NCBI RefSeq assembly: GCF_000379125.1 | Contig: NZ_KB900627.1 | Location: 2,312 to 66,311, forward strand | DNA: 64,000 nucleotides | DNA from: Methylosinus sp. LW4 | GTDB taxonomy: Bacteria > Pseudomonadota > Alphaproteobacteria > Rhizobiales > Beijerinckiaceae | Direction of reading: 5' to 3' | Part shown: piece after piece, positions 9,983 through 19,929 of the stretch | Layout: each line of letters opens with the position of its first letter | Numbering within the stretch: the first letter of the stretch is position 1 | Program-made: the position numbers and the translations under genes | The notes under the pieces: generated by a model | The model's input: the letters and a program-made list of their open reading frames with translations, nothing else | The model's database searches: none | Told to the model about the DNA's origin: nothing

Positions 9983-12900
9983 TCAGACGCGAGCTTCCGC
10001 CATCTCCTGCGCGCGACGAGACGCTTCGGCGTCGCTCAGCTCTTCGATGTCGGCGAGAATAAGATCTTCCACGCGCTCGGCGAGCTTGGCCACTGTCGAA
10101 GCCTCGAACACCACAGGCAAAGGCATTTCGATTCCGAAGGCGGATCGAATGCGCGAACGCAATCGAATCGCGAGAAGAGAATGTCCGCCGAGCTCGAAGA
10201 AATTGTCCTCGACGCCGACGCGCGGCGTCTCCAGCGCCTCGGCCCAAATCTCGCACAAGATTTCTTCGGTCGCATTGCGTGGCGCGACATAGGCGCGCGA
10301 GACATGGGCGAAGGCGTCGACCTCCGGCAATTTGTCGCGGTCGACCTTGCCATTGGAGATGAGCGGCAGCGCGTCCATGCAGACGAAGGCGCTCGGAACC
10401 ATGAAGTCCGGCAGCGTCTGCAACACATGCTCACGAAGAGCGCTCGCGTCGAGCTGCGGCGCGACCACATAGGCGATCAGCCCATGCGCGCCCTTGGACA
10501 GCCGACGAGCGACGACACACGCTGCTTCAACGAGCGGATGGGTGACGAGACAGGCTTCGATCTCTCCCGGCTCGATCCGATGTCCGCGAATCTTGACCTG
10601 ATGATCGGCGCGGCCCAGAAATTCAATGACTCCGTTCGGCCGGTAGCGTCCCAGATCGCCGGTTCGATAAAGGATCGAGCCAGATGGTCCGAACGGATCG
10701 GGGACGAAGGATTGCGCGGTCAATTCCGGGCGACGGAGATAGCCTCGGCCGACCTGAACGCCGCCGACGCAGATTTCGCCGGCGACGCCCGGCGGCGCCA
10801 AATCGAGGCGCCGATTCAAAATATAGATCTGCGTGTTGTCGACAGGCCTGCCGATCGGAACGCTGAGGTCGTCGCCTTCGGGCGCCGCGTCGATCGGATA
10901 ATAGGATACGTCGTCCGAGCACTCCGCCGGTCCATAGGCGTTCAGAAGATGGATATTCGGAAAGCGCGCCATGAAGCGCCGGCACAGTTCCGGCGTGAAG
11001 GCCTCCCCGCAAGGCAGAAGCCAGCGGAGCCGAGCCAGTCGCTCGCCATCCTCCACGACATCGAGCAGCGCCTTGATCATCGACGGCACGGCTTCGAGAA
11101 TAGTGACGCCGCGACGATCGATCTCTTCGAGCAGCCGTTGAGGATCGCGCGAGATTTCGTCGGGGAATATCTCGACCCGCGCGCCGATTGCGATCGCCGT
11201 GAGGAACTGCCAGACGGAAATATCGAAGCATTGCGACGCTGTCTGCGCGATGACGTCATCCGCGGTCAGATTCAGCGCGCGTTCTTTCGTGATCAGATTA
11301 TTGAACATGCCTCTATGCTCGACCATCACGCCTTTCGGCTTGCCGGTGGAGCCGGAAGTAAAGATGACGAAAGCGAGATTTCGCGGCTCATTGCGGCGCG
11401 GCGATCTCGTCGTCGTGGCTTCGCCGCTCGTCATCGGCGCGATCAGAAGCGGCCGTTCGGCCTCATCCAGTGCCTCGCAGAGCGCGCTCGCTCGCTCGAG
11501 ATGATCGGTCCCGGCCAAGATCCATTCGACCTCGGCTTCCTTCAGCACTTGCAAGATCCGTCCGTCTGGATAGGCGGGATCGAGCGGCAGATAGGCCGCG
11601 CCGGCCTTGAAGACGCCGAGCATAGCCGCCAAAAAGCTCAGCCCGCGCGTGTCCCACAAGGCGACGAGGCTGTCTCGTCCGACTCCTGCCTCGACCAATG
11701 CGCTCGCGATATGATTCGTGCGTTCATCGAGCGCTCGATAGGTCAGCGTCTCGCCCTCGCAGGCGGCGGCGACGGTGTCTGGATGCCGCGCTGCTTGCGC
11801 CTCGAAGCGCTGCACGAGATCGAGCGGCTCGCCATAGTCATGATCCGTGTCATTCCATTCGACGACGGCTCGGCGAAGTTCCGCGGGGGCCAGGAGCTGT
11901 ACGTCGCCGACCCGCCCGTCGCTCTTTGCGATCAATTCTTCGAGAGCGCGCTGAAAATGCGTCGCCATGCGCCCGATCGTCGAGGCCTCGAACCGCTCGC
12001 GATCGTAAGTCAGGCGGAGCGTGAGCGTGTCGCCTGGAATGGCGACGAAGGTGAGCGGATAGTTGGTGTGAACGCGAAGCTGCAGGAGATCGATATCGAG
12101 AATGTCCTTTTCCCCGCGCAGGCTGGGGTCGATCGGCGCGTTCTCGAAAGTGAGCAGATGTTGGAACAGGAGCGCGTTGGCGCGTGGGATGGAACTCCAG
12201 CTCTGGATCATCGATTGAGAGACGAACTCGTGCTGGCGCATCTCCAAATTGCTGGTCATTATCTTTTTCAGCCAATCGATGATCGGCTGATCCGGCCGGA
12301 TGCGCACACGCAATGGCAAGCCGTTGATGAACAGGCCCAATGCCGTCTCTGAGCTCGGAAGATCGATCGGACGGCCGGCGACCGTCACGCCGAACGCGAC
12401 CTCGTCCACATCGGCATATCGGCCGAGCAGCAGCGCGAGCGCGCCCTGGACAAAGGTGTTGACGGTCAAGAGATGCCGGCGCGCGAGCTCTTCGAGCTTT
12501 CGTCGATCTTCCGCCGAAAGGGTCACGACGACGTCGTCGACGGAAGCGGCCGCCTCGGCTGTGACCTCTGTCGCCCTGGCGCCCACCAGCGGCGTCGGCT
12601 CCGAAAAGCCCTCGAGATAGCGGCGCCAGAAGCTCTCCGCGGACGCCAGGTCCTTGGTTCGCAGCCAGGCGATATAATCGCGGAACTGTCCTGGCGGCTC
12701 GACGTCGACGGGCTCTCCCTTCAGCTCGGCGGCATAATGCCGGCGAACGTCGAGCAGCAGCGGAGATGTGCACCAGTCGTCCATGATGATGTGATGGAAG
12801 CTGCGCACGCAAATGTGCCGATCGTCTCCTACGCGAATGATCTTTATGCGCATCAGCGGCGCGATCGAGAGATCGAATCCGTCTTCGCGTTCGCGGCTCA

Positions 12901-15900
12901 GCAATCGATCGATGTAGGACAATTGATCGGCATCGGATAAATGTCGAAGGTCGATGATGTCGACCGGCAAATCGACGCGGCTGTGAACCACCTGATGGGC
13001 GCGCGCCTTCACATCCCATTCGAACGACGTGCGTAAGGCGGCGTGCCTTCCGATCACTCGGCGCCAAGCGCTAGCGAAAGCCTCGACGTCGAGCGGCCCT
13101 CTTATCTCATAGCGTTCTTGCATATGATAGAGGCCCGTCCCCGTCTGAGACAGGGCGTGAAAGAGCATCCCTTCCTGCATCGGCGTCAACGGATAGAGAT
13201 CTTCGACATCGCCGTGTCGATGCAGGATGCCGTCGATTTCGTCCGGCTCCAGCTCCGCGAGAGCGAATGGGGCTGCGAATTGCGCGAGCGCGCGTTCGGC
13301 CTCGGATTTCGGAGCGGCTTCTGCGCCGAGCGTCAACCCCGGCGCCAGCAGGCGCACGGTCGGATGTTGGAACAATTGACGCGGCGTCAGCTCATATCCG
13401 GCTTGCCTCAGCCTGCTCGCAGCCTGAATAGCTCGGATCGAGTCGCCGCCGAGGGCGAAGAAGCCATCGTCGACGCCGACGCGCTCGACGCCGAGCACTT
13501 CGGCGAAGACGCGGCACAGCGTCTCTTCCGTCGGCGTGCGCGGCGCGGCATAGTCCCGGCGCGATTGCGCGTCGGGATCGGGCGCCGGCAGCGCCTTGCG
13601 GTCCAGCTTGCCGCTCGCCGTCAGCGGCAGCGCATCGAGGCGAACGAATAGCTGCGGAACCATATAATCCGGCAGCTCCCGCCGTAGCGCCGTCTTCACC
13701 GCTTCGAAGTCCAGCTCTCCCTCGCCTGTCACATAGGCCGCCAGCCGCTTGTCGCCCGAGCCGTCCGCCCAGGCGACCGCAACCGCATCGCGCACATCCG
13801 GCCGTCGCTGCAGCGCAGCCTCTATCTCTCCGAGCTCGATGCGAAAGCCCCGGATCTTCACCTGATGATCGATCCGCCCGAGGAACTCTATGTTCCCGTC
13901 CCGACGCCAGCGCACGAGATCGCCGGTGCGATACATGCGCTCCCCTGCGACGAAAGGATTGGCGACGAAACGCTCGGCCGTCAGATCCGCGCGGCCGAGA
14001 TAGCCGCGCGCCAGCCCGACGCCGCCGATGCACAATTCGCCGGCGACGCCGACCGCGACGGGCTCGAAGCCCGCATCGAGAATATAGAGCCGAATGTTCG
14101 AGATCGGGCGGCCGATCGGCACTCTCTCGCCAGAGCCTTTCCGCTTCGGATCGAGCCGCAGAGATTCCAGCTTCGCTCGCTCTGTCGTGTTTTCTTCGCT
14201 CGAAAGCGCTGTCGCGTCGTCCGGCGCGCATCGATAAGCGCTGACGTCGATCGAGGCTTCTGTCGGGCCGTAGAGATTGTGAAGCTCCGCCGCCGTCGCG
14301 GCGCGAAAGCTCTGCGCCGCCGCAGCGGGAAGCTCCTCGCCGCTGCATATCACGCGGCGCAGCGATCCGAGCGGGGCCATGTCGACGACGCTCATGAATG
14401 CGCGCAGCATCGACGGCACGAAATGCAGTGTCGTGACGCTATGGCGCTGGATGAGCTCCGCCAGGCGCGCCGGCTCGCGATGATCGTTTGGCGCGGCGAG
14501 CGCGAGACGCGCGCCGGCCTGCAGCGGCCAGAACAGCTCCCATGCCGAAACATCGAAGCCCAATGGCGTCTTCTGCAGGACCGTATCCTCGGCGGTCAGG
14601 CCATAGCGCTTCTGCATCCAATCGACGCGGTTGACCACGCCGTGATGCGGCGCGGCGACGCCCTTGGGCTTTCCCGTGGAGCCCGAAGTGTAGATGACAT
14701 AGGCGAGATTCTGCGGCGCGGCGCGACGGCCGAGCGCCTCGGCGCTCGCGCTTTCGAACTGCTCCCGATCCGCATCGAGCCGCAGGATCGGCGTTCCCGC
14801 AGGAAGGCGCTCCGCCAGACGTTCCTGCGTCAGCACGAGACGCGGCGACGCATCCGCGATCATGTAGGCGAGACGCTCCGCCGGATAGTCTGGATCGAGC
14901 GGCAGATAGGCGCCGCCCGCCTTCAACACGCCGAGCAAAGCGACCACCATCTCCAGCGAGCGCTCGACACAAAGGCCGACGATCGTCTCCGGCCCGACGC
15001 CGAGACCGATGAGATAACGCGCCAGCCGGCTCGCTCGCGCGTTCAATTCGCCATAGGTGAGAGCGTCTTCGCCGAAGATCGCGGCCACGGCGTCTGGCGT
15101 GCGCTGCGCCTGCGCCTCGAACAGCTCGTGGATGCACAAATCATGCGGAAACTCCGCCGATGTGTCGTTCCAATCTAGCAGAAGCTCACGGCGTTCCGCC
15201 TCTTCCAAGAAGGGAAGATCGCCGATGCGCGCCTGCGGATCGTCCAGAACGCCGGCGAGCAGCGCATGATACCGGCGCGTCAAGCGCTCGATCGTGGTTG
15301 CGGTGAACAGCTGCGTCTCGAACTGAAACGACAGCAGCAATTCCTCGCCGACCTCGGCCGCCATCACCGCGAGGTCGAACATTTGCACACGTTCACGCAG
15401 GCGCGACGATCGCGCTCTACGCCCGCAAAATGAGAAGGGAGCCCCATCCTCGCCGAGCGCGAGAGCGGCGAAATCCGCCGGCGCTTCCGCTTGCGCCTGT
15501 TGGAGAACGAACCAGCTCTGGTAGATCGGCCATTGGCTTTCATTGCGTTCGGGCTGAAGACGTTCGACGATCAGCGGAAATGGGAATTGCTGATGCCGGA
15601 GCGCGCCTCGCACCGTCGCATGCGTCCTATGCAGAAGATCGTCGAAGCTGTCTTGTGATTGCGCCCGCACCCGCAGCGCGACTGGATTGACGCAATTTCC
15701 GACGAGTCCGACCGTCTCCGAGCCCAAGCGGCCGCTCGTGGGAGCGCCGACGACGAGGTCGGACTGTCCGGTGACGCGATGAAGAAGCGCGAAATAAGCG
15801 GCGAGCAGCAGCGAAAACAGACTTACGCCCTCGCGTTTGGCCCGCTCCTTCAGCCTATGTGTCGTCTCTCTGTCGAGCCGCAGCGGCGCCGATCCTCCGA

Positions 15901-18670
15901 CGTAATCGGGAATGGAGGGGCGCGGAAAATCCGTCGGCAATTCGAGCGAAGGCAAGGGGCCGCTAAGCTGGTCGCGCCAATAGCTCCAATCCCTTTCGGC
16001 GGCGGACGATGCGAGATAATTCGCTTCACGACGAACGAATGCGCCATATTCCCCGCTCGTGGGCGGAGCAAAGCGGCCTCCCGCCTCCAAGGTGCAATAG
16101 GCGGCGTCGAGCTGCGAGATCAGGAGCAGCAACGACCACAAATCGACAGCGATGTGATGTGCGACGAATAGGAGAGTCGAGCCGCCGTCGCCCCGACGAT
16201 AGAGGATGATCCGAAACGGAGCCTGCGCGTCGAGATCGAACGGACGTTGGGCTTCTCGCGACAGCGCGCCATTCAGCTCGGTCGCCGTCCAGGCCGTCGC
16301 ATCCTCCAGGCGCAGCCGATCGGCCAGAGCTTCGAGGGGAAGCGCTTCCTGACCGACGCCGTCCGAGCCGGAGCGATAGACGGTGCGAAGCTGCGCATGG
16401 CGCTCGACGAGCAATGACAGCGCCCGGCGGAAGCAGTCGAAGTCCAACGTCTCGTCGATATCGAGCGCGAGATGCAGATTATAGGCGCTGCTCGCCGCAT
16501 CGAGCCGATGGACGGTCCAGATAGCGCGCTGGCTGTAGGATAGAGCCCGTGGGTCTGGCGTGCGCGCCGCCTCGCGCGCCGTCGATGCGTCATCGTCAGC
16601 GAGCCCGGCGAGCGCTTCGGCTGCTTCCGCAAAGCTCGCATCCGAGAGCAAAATCCCGATCGGCGTTTCGATTCCGAGCACGGAATCCAGTGAATGCTTC
16701 ACCTCGATCGCCCGCAGCGACGAAAGTCCGCTTCGAGAAAGCGAGCTGGCGGCGTCGAAATCGCTTTCCGGCGCCCCCAGTGATCGCGCCACTCTGGAAA
16801 TGAGAAAGCGCGTGAGAAGCGCGGCCTTTTGCGCCGGCGCCAGATAGGAGAGCGCCTCGCGCAGGAACGCCTCGGCCGGCGCCGCTCGCTCCGCCGCGGC
16901 CGGCGGCGCAGAGAGATGCGTGCGGGCCAATGTCCGCAGATCTCCTGATAAATAGCGTTGTCGACACTCCGCCCGCCGAAGCTTGCCGCTCGACGTCTTG
17001 GGAACCGAGCCGGGCTGCACGAGCAAGATATCGGTCGGCTCGATATCGACCTCATTGGCGACGCAAGCGCTGATCTTGCGAAGCAGCGCGTCGCCGCCGC
17101 CATTTTCCAGAGCCGCCAAGAATGATCGATCCGGCTCCGCCACGACAATGAGAGCTTCTCGATCGTCGATGGTCGCAGAGAAGGCCGCCGTGCAGCCGCG
17201 TCGCAATCCGTCGATCTGCTCATCGATGACGCATTCTATGTCTTGCGGATGAAAATTTCGGCCGGCGACGATGATCAGATCCTTGAGGCGGCCGGCGACG
17301 AAAATCTCGCTCTGCTCCATGAAGCCGAGATCGCCCGTCCGCAGATAGGCGCGCCCATTCCCTCCGGCGATCGTCGCGCCGAAGACGCGCGCCGTATCGT
17401 CCGGCCTGTTCCAATAGCCCTGCGCAACGCCTGGTCCCGCGATCCAAATTTCGCCGACTTCACCCGGGGCGCAGAGCTTCGTCGACTCGGGGTCGACGAT
17501 TTTGACTTCATATCCCGGCCAGCCGTGGCCGCAGCCGACGACGGCCGTGGATTTGGCGCCTTGCGACGGGACGATGCGGCGCGCCTCCAACGCCTGCCGA
17601 TCCACTTCGATAATCGGTAGCGGCCGGCGATGCGTCGGCGCCGTCGCCACCAGCGTCGCCTCCGCGAGCCCGTAGCAGGGATAGAAGCTGTCACGCCGAA
17701 AGCCGGCGCCCGCGAAAGCTCGAGCGAAGCGATCGAACGTGGACGCGCGCACCGGCTCGGCGCCGCTGAACGCAATGCGCCAATGGCTCAAATCGAGATC
17801 GCGCTTGTCTTCGTCCTTTATCTTGCGCGCACAAAGATCGAAGGCGAAATTCGGACCGCCGCTCGTATGCGCTCGATAGGCGGAGATCGCCTTCAGCCAA
17901 CGCAGCGGCTTTTCGAGGAACGCCATGGGCGACATCAGATAGGCGGTCGCGCCGATATAGAGCGGCTGGAGAATATTCCCGATCAGTCCCATGTCGTGAT
18001 AGAGCGGCAACCATCCGACGAGATCGCAGCGCTCGTCATGTCCGAAGCTCTTCTCGATGAGCGCCTGGTTGCTGATGAGATTGGCGTGCGTGACCATCAC
18101 GCCGCGGGGATCGCCGGTCGAGCCCGACGTATATTGCAGAAAGGCGATCTGATCCGGCTGCGGCGCATGAGCGCGCCACGCTTCCGCCTGTTCGGAGGAG
18201 ATCACGTCGGTCGCCGCCCAGGGGCAAGGAATTCGCGCCGATTGCTCGCCGGCCTCGTTCTCGAACCGTTGGCGCAACGCCTCCGTCGTCAAGATCGCGG
18301 CCGGTCGCGCGTCGCGGAATATCGATTGCAGCCTTTGCAAATGCCGGCCGGAAGGCGGATAGGCGGGGACGGCGACAACGCCCGCGTAGAGGCAGCCGAA
18401 AAAGGCCTCGATATAATCGAGGCCCGGCGGATACAGCAGCAGAGCGCGCTCGCGGGTCAGCCCCAGCGCGGTCAAATGCGTCGCGATCGCACGCGCTCTG
18501 CGATCGAGATCGCCATAGCTCAGACGCGCGCCTTCTCTCTCGCCGTCGTCGAGAAAGACATAGCCCGGCTTCGTCCCCTGCTCGGCGGCGCGAATGCGCA
18601 ACAGATCGACGAGATTGCGGGCGGCGAGAGGAAGGTCGGTCCTGCGGACGCCATCGAGAACGATCGCCAT
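9983..18670 (-). CDS. Lipo-initiating NRPS: FAAL-ACP-C-A(Ser)-PCP-C-A(Dab-like)-PCP
   Basis: 2,895 residues from the ATG at 18670, which has AAGGAAA upstream; a GTG at 18691 is less likely. A fatty acyl-AMP ligase (about 1-575) activates a free fatty acid and loads an ACP (GLSSL, Ser near 652). The next C domain has HHIAVDL, with Leu in place of the usual Gly, as I recall for lipo-initiation C domains after FAALs. The first A domain (about 1175-1690) reads DVWHISLIDK, the classic Ser code, and is followed by a GGDSI PCP. The second C (HHIIMDD, entry motif YPLTPMQEGMLF) looks like a DCL or dual E/C domain. The last A domain reads DIWELCADDK, close to reported diaminobutyrate codes, and ends with a GGHSL PCP. 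The architecture parallels PvdL-type starters. The Ser A domain carries an unusual charged insertion of about 30 residues before A6. Confidence 0.96.
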   Translation of the reverse strand: MAIVLDGVRRTDLPLAARNLVDLLRIRAAEQGTKPGYVFLDDGEREGARLSYGDLDRRARAIATHLTALGLTRERALLLYPPGLDYIEAFFGCLYAGVVAVPAYPPSGRHLQRLQSIFRDARPAAILTTEALRQRFENEAGEQSARIPCPWAATDVISSEQAEAWRAHAPQPDQIAFLQYTSGSTGDPRGVMVTHANLISNQALIEKSFGHDERCDLVGWLPLYHDMGLIGNILQPLYIGATAYLMSPMAFLEKPLRWLKAISAYRAHTSGGPNFAFDLCARKIKDEDKRDLDLSHWRIAFSGAEPVRASTFDRFARAFAGAGFRRDSFYPCYGLAEATLVATAPTHRRPLPIIEVDRQALEARRIVPSQGAKSTAVVGCGHGWPGYEVKIVDPESTKLCAPGEVGEIWIAGPGVAQGYWNRPDDTARVFGATIAGGNGRAYLRTGDLGFMEQSEIFVAGRLKDLIIVAGRNFHPQDIECVIDEQIDGLRRGCTAAFSATIDDREALIVVAEPDRSFLAALENGGGDALLRKISACVANEVDIEPTDILLVQPGSVPKTSSGKLRRAECRQRYLSGDLRTLARTHLSAPPAAAERAAPAEAFLREALSYLAPAQKAALLTRFLISRVARSLGAPESDFDAASSLSRSGLSSLRAIEVKHSLDSVLGIETPIGILLSDASFAEAAEALAGLADDDASTAREAARTPDPRALSYSQRAIWTVHRLDAASSAYNLHLALDIDETLDFDCFRRALSLLVERHAQLRTVYRSGSDGVGQEALPLEALADRLRLEDATAWTATELNGALSREAQRPFDLDAQAPFRIILYRRGDGGSTLLFVAHHIAVDLWSLLLLISQLDAAYCTLEAGGRFAPPTSGEYGAFVRREANYLASSAAERDWSYWRDQLSGPLPSLELPTDFPRPSIPDYVGGSAPLRLDRETTHRLKERAKREGVSLFSLLLAAYFALLHRVTGQSDLVVGAPTSGRLGSETVGLVGNCVNPVALRVRAQSQDSFDDLLHRTHATVRGALRHQQFPFPLIVERLQPERNESQWPIYQSWFVLQQAQAEAPADFAALALGEDGAPFSFCGRRARSSRLRERVQMFDLAVMAAEVGEELLLSFQFETQLFTATTIERLTRRYHALLAGVLDDPQARIGDLPFLEEAERRELLLDWNDTSAEFPHDLCIHELFEAQAQRTPDAVAAIFGEDALTYGELNARASRLARYLIGLGVGPETIVGLCVERSLEMVVALLGVLKAGGAYLPLDPDYPAERLAYMIADASPRLVLTQERLAERLPAGTPILRLDADREQFESASAEALGRRAAPQNLAYVIYTSGSTGKPKGVAAPHHGVVNRVDWMQKRYGLTAEDTVLQKTPLGFDVSAWELFWPLQAGARLALAAPNDHREPARLAELIQRHSVTTLHFVPSMLRAFMSVVDMAPLGSLRRVICSGEELPAAAAQSFRAATAAELHNLYGPTEASIDVSAYRCAPDDATALSSEENTTERAKLESLRLDPKRKGSGERVPIGRPISNIRLYILDAGFEPVAVGVAGELCIGGVGLARGYLGRADLTAERFVANPFVAGERMYRTGDLVRWRRDGNIEFLGRIDHQVKIRGFRIELGEIEAALQRRPDVRDAVAVAWADGSGDKRLAAYVTGEGELDFEAVKTALRRELPDYMVPQLFVRLDALPLTASGKLDRKALPAPDPDAQSRRDYAAPRTPTEETLCRVFAEVLGVERVGVDDGFFALGGDSIRAIQAASRLRQAGYELTPRQLFQHPTVRLLAPGLTLGAEAAPKSEAERALAQFAAPFALAELEPDEIDGILHRHGDVEDLYPLTPMQEGMLFHALSQTGTGLYHMQERYEIRGPLDVEAFASAWRRVIGRHAALRTSFEWDVKARAHQVVHSRVDLPVDIIDLRHLSDADQLSYIDRLLSREREDGFDLSIAPLMRIKIIRVGDDRHICVRSFHHIIMDDWCTSPLLLDVRRHYAAELKGEPVDVEPPGQFRDYIAWLRTKDLASAESFWRRYLEGFSEPTPLVGARATEVTAEAAASVDDVVVTLSAEDRRKLEELARRHLLTVNTFVQGALALLLGRYADVDEVAFGVTVAGRPIDLPSSETALGLFINGLPLRVRIRPDQPIIDWLKKIMTSNLEMRQHEFVSQSMIQSWSSIPRANALLFQHLLTFENAPIDPSLRGEKDILDIDLLQLRVHTNYPLTFVAIPGDTLTLRLTYDRERFEASTIGRMATHFQRALEELIAKSDGRVGDVQLLAPAELRRAVVEWNDTDHDYGEPLDLVQRFEAQAARHPDTVAAACEGETLTYRALDERTNHIASALVEAGVGRDSLVALWDTRGLSFLAAMLGVFKAGAAYLPLDPAYPDGRILQVLKEAEVEWILAGTDHLERASALCEALDEAERPLLIAPMTSGEATTTRSPRRNEPRNLAFVIFTSGSTGKPKGVMVEHRGMFNNLITKERALNLTADDVIAQTASQCFDISVWQFLTAIAIGARVEIFPDEISRDPQRLLEEIDRRGVTILEAVPSMIKALLDVVEDGERLARLRWLLPCGEAFTPELCRRFMARFPNIHLLNAYGPAECSDDVSYYPIDAAPEGDDLSVPIGRPVDNTQIYILNRRLDLAPPGVAGEICVGGVQVGRGYLRRPELTAQSFVPDPFGPSGSILYRTGDLGRYRPNGVIEFLGRADHQVKIRGHRIEPGEIEACLVTHPLVEAACVVARRLSKGAHGLIAYVVAPQLDASALREHVLQTLPDFMVPSAFVCMDALPLISNGKVDRDKLPEVDAFAHVSRAYVAPRNATEEILCEIWAEALETPRVGVEDNFFELGGHSLLAIRLRSRIRSAFGIEMPLPVVFEASTVAKLAERVEDLILADIEELSDAEASRRAQEMAEARV
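14660..15206 (-). repeat. A-domain N-terminal repeat, copy 3
   Basis: C-A linker to A3 motif of the Ser-activating A domain. It is near-identical to 2952-3462 and, over its distal 318 bp, to 1-308. The following core (about 14230-14650) is unrelated at base level to the corresponding core of the Ala-like domain. Confidence 0.85.
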
Positions 18671-18722
18671 TTTTCGCCGTTTCCTTTGCACTTTCCCGAT
18701 CGTGACGCGACGCGCCGATCGG

Positions 18723-19616
18723 TCACGACACGTAGCTGAGATAGGATTTGTAGAAGGGCATGACGCGCTTGGGCGGGACGCCGGCCCACATGCCGAAAGC
18801 GATCAGCGCATTGTAGTAGACGTTCTGGAGAGGCATGCCGCGCATCGCCGCCAGCAGGCCCTTCAGAGCGCTGTCTTTCGTGTGCCAATCGACGTTGAAG
18901 GACAGGGCGCAATCGAGGCTTCTGACATGATGCAGCGTGCCGGGCGGCATGTAGAGCAGATCGCCGGGACCGACCACGATCTCGACGCCGCGCGCATCGC
19001 GGTAGAGCGGATAGCGCTCATGATCGGGATTTTCCACGTCTACGCTGCACCAGCGCCAATTATAAGGATAGCAGCGTTGCAGATCGTCGTGGGGGAATAG
19101 GGTGAAGCGCTTCCGACCGGAGATTTGAAAGAACAAATTGTGAGTCAGAAGACAGTCGAAATGCAGTGGCGTGAGGCTCGCCGACGGTCCGAGAAACATC
19201 TGCGCGAATTTTGGCCAGTCGGCGCCGTACCACGACGGAAAATAGCTTCGAGGAAAGGCCGCGAGATCGGCGCTCGCGTCACGAAGCACGCTGGTCAAAG
19301 GAATGTCGTGCAGATAGAGCGGCCTCGCGCCATCGGGCTCCCCCGCCGCCAGGCGTCTCTCATAGAGCTCCAAGCTGTCGAGATAATCAGCGAGCGGCAT
19401 ATGAGAGATTTTGACGCCGGATGCGGTCCATTCCTTCAGCGGCGTCTTCAAGTCGCCGGCCCGACGACGAAGATGATCGAAGGTCCAATCGGAGAGAGCC
19501 GCGCATTCTTTCAGAGCGCCTCTCACGACCACCGGCCGCGCGGGACGAATGTAGAATTTCACGAAATCGTCAGGCGACAGACGATCCAGCTCTGCGACGC
19601 CGTAGGGCTTCGACAT
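18723..19616 (-). CDS. Cupin-like (JmjC/FIH-type) Fe(II)/2-oxoglutarate oxygenase
   Basis: 297 residues, with a GGGAGCGGGA ribosome site before the ATG at 19616. It has a Cupin_8-type double-stranded beta-helix core: the facial-triad motif LHFD (H152, D154), then ISGRKRF, a probable 2-oxoglutarate-binding strand, and the distal metal His in PPGTLHH (H229 or H230). Members of this family hydroxylate beta-carbons of Asn, Asp or His in proteins, and some act in peptide natural-product pathways. It lies between the mbtH-like gene and the synthetases in a tight run of genes, so it is probably a tailoring enzyme of the same peptide. A second beta-hydroxylation, perhaps of an Asp added by a module outside the window, is a reasonable hypothesis. 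The substrate cannot be read from the sequence. Confidence 0.85.
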   Translation of the reverse strand: MSKPYGVAELDRLSPDDFVKFYIRPARPVVVRGALKECAALSDWTFDHLRRRAGDLKTPLKEWTASGVKISHMPLADYLDSLELYERRLAAGEPDGARPLYLHDIPLTSVLRDASADLAAFPRSYFPSWYGADWPKFAQMFLGPSASLTPLHFDCLLTHNLFFQISGRKRFTLFPHDDLQRCYPYNWRWCSVDVENPDHERYPLYRDARGVEIVVGPGDLLYMPPGTLHHVRSLDCALSFNVDWHTKDSALKGLLAAMRGMPLQNVYYNALIAFGMWAGVPPKRVMPFYKSYLSYVS

Positions 19617-19704
19617 TCCCGCTCCCGCTCTTTGATTTTTTACGATCGCGCGTCTCGCGAGAGCGCGCCGAAACGCGATCTCGCCGCACGACGATGAGAC
19701 AGGC

Positions 19705-19929
19705 TCAGGAGGCAGCCGTCTGAGCTTCGGCCATTTGCCGGCGCAAGCTCAAGGGACGCATGTCCGTCCACACTTCTTTGATGTAGGCGAGACACTCCGC
19801 TTTCGGACCCGTTTTGCCAACGGCGCGCCACCCGGCTGGAATGGCCTTGTAATCCGGCCAAATCGAATATTGCTCTTCGTGATTGATCACGACCGTGTAG
19901 ATCGTGCGATCCTCTTCGTCCCGATCCAT
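19705..19929 (-). CDS. MbtH-like NRPS chaperone
   Basis: 74 residues from the ATG at 19929, which has GAGAGGAG upstream; an in-frame extension to 20019 lacks family similarity. The MbtH signature is clear: [16 protein letters not shown], then CLAYIKEVW and TDMRP. MbtH proteins bind A domains and are often required for their folding and adenylation activity. It is encoded 88 bp upstream of the cupin oxygenase and in front of all the visible synthetase genes, so it probably serves these A domains. The gene may be the first of the biosynthetic transcription unit, since about 330 bp of non-coding DNA precedes it. Confidence 0.95.
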   Translation of the reverse strand: MDRDEEDRTIYTVVINHEEQYSIWPDYKAIPAGWRAVGKTGPKAECLAYIKEVWTDMRPLSLRRQMAEAQTAAS

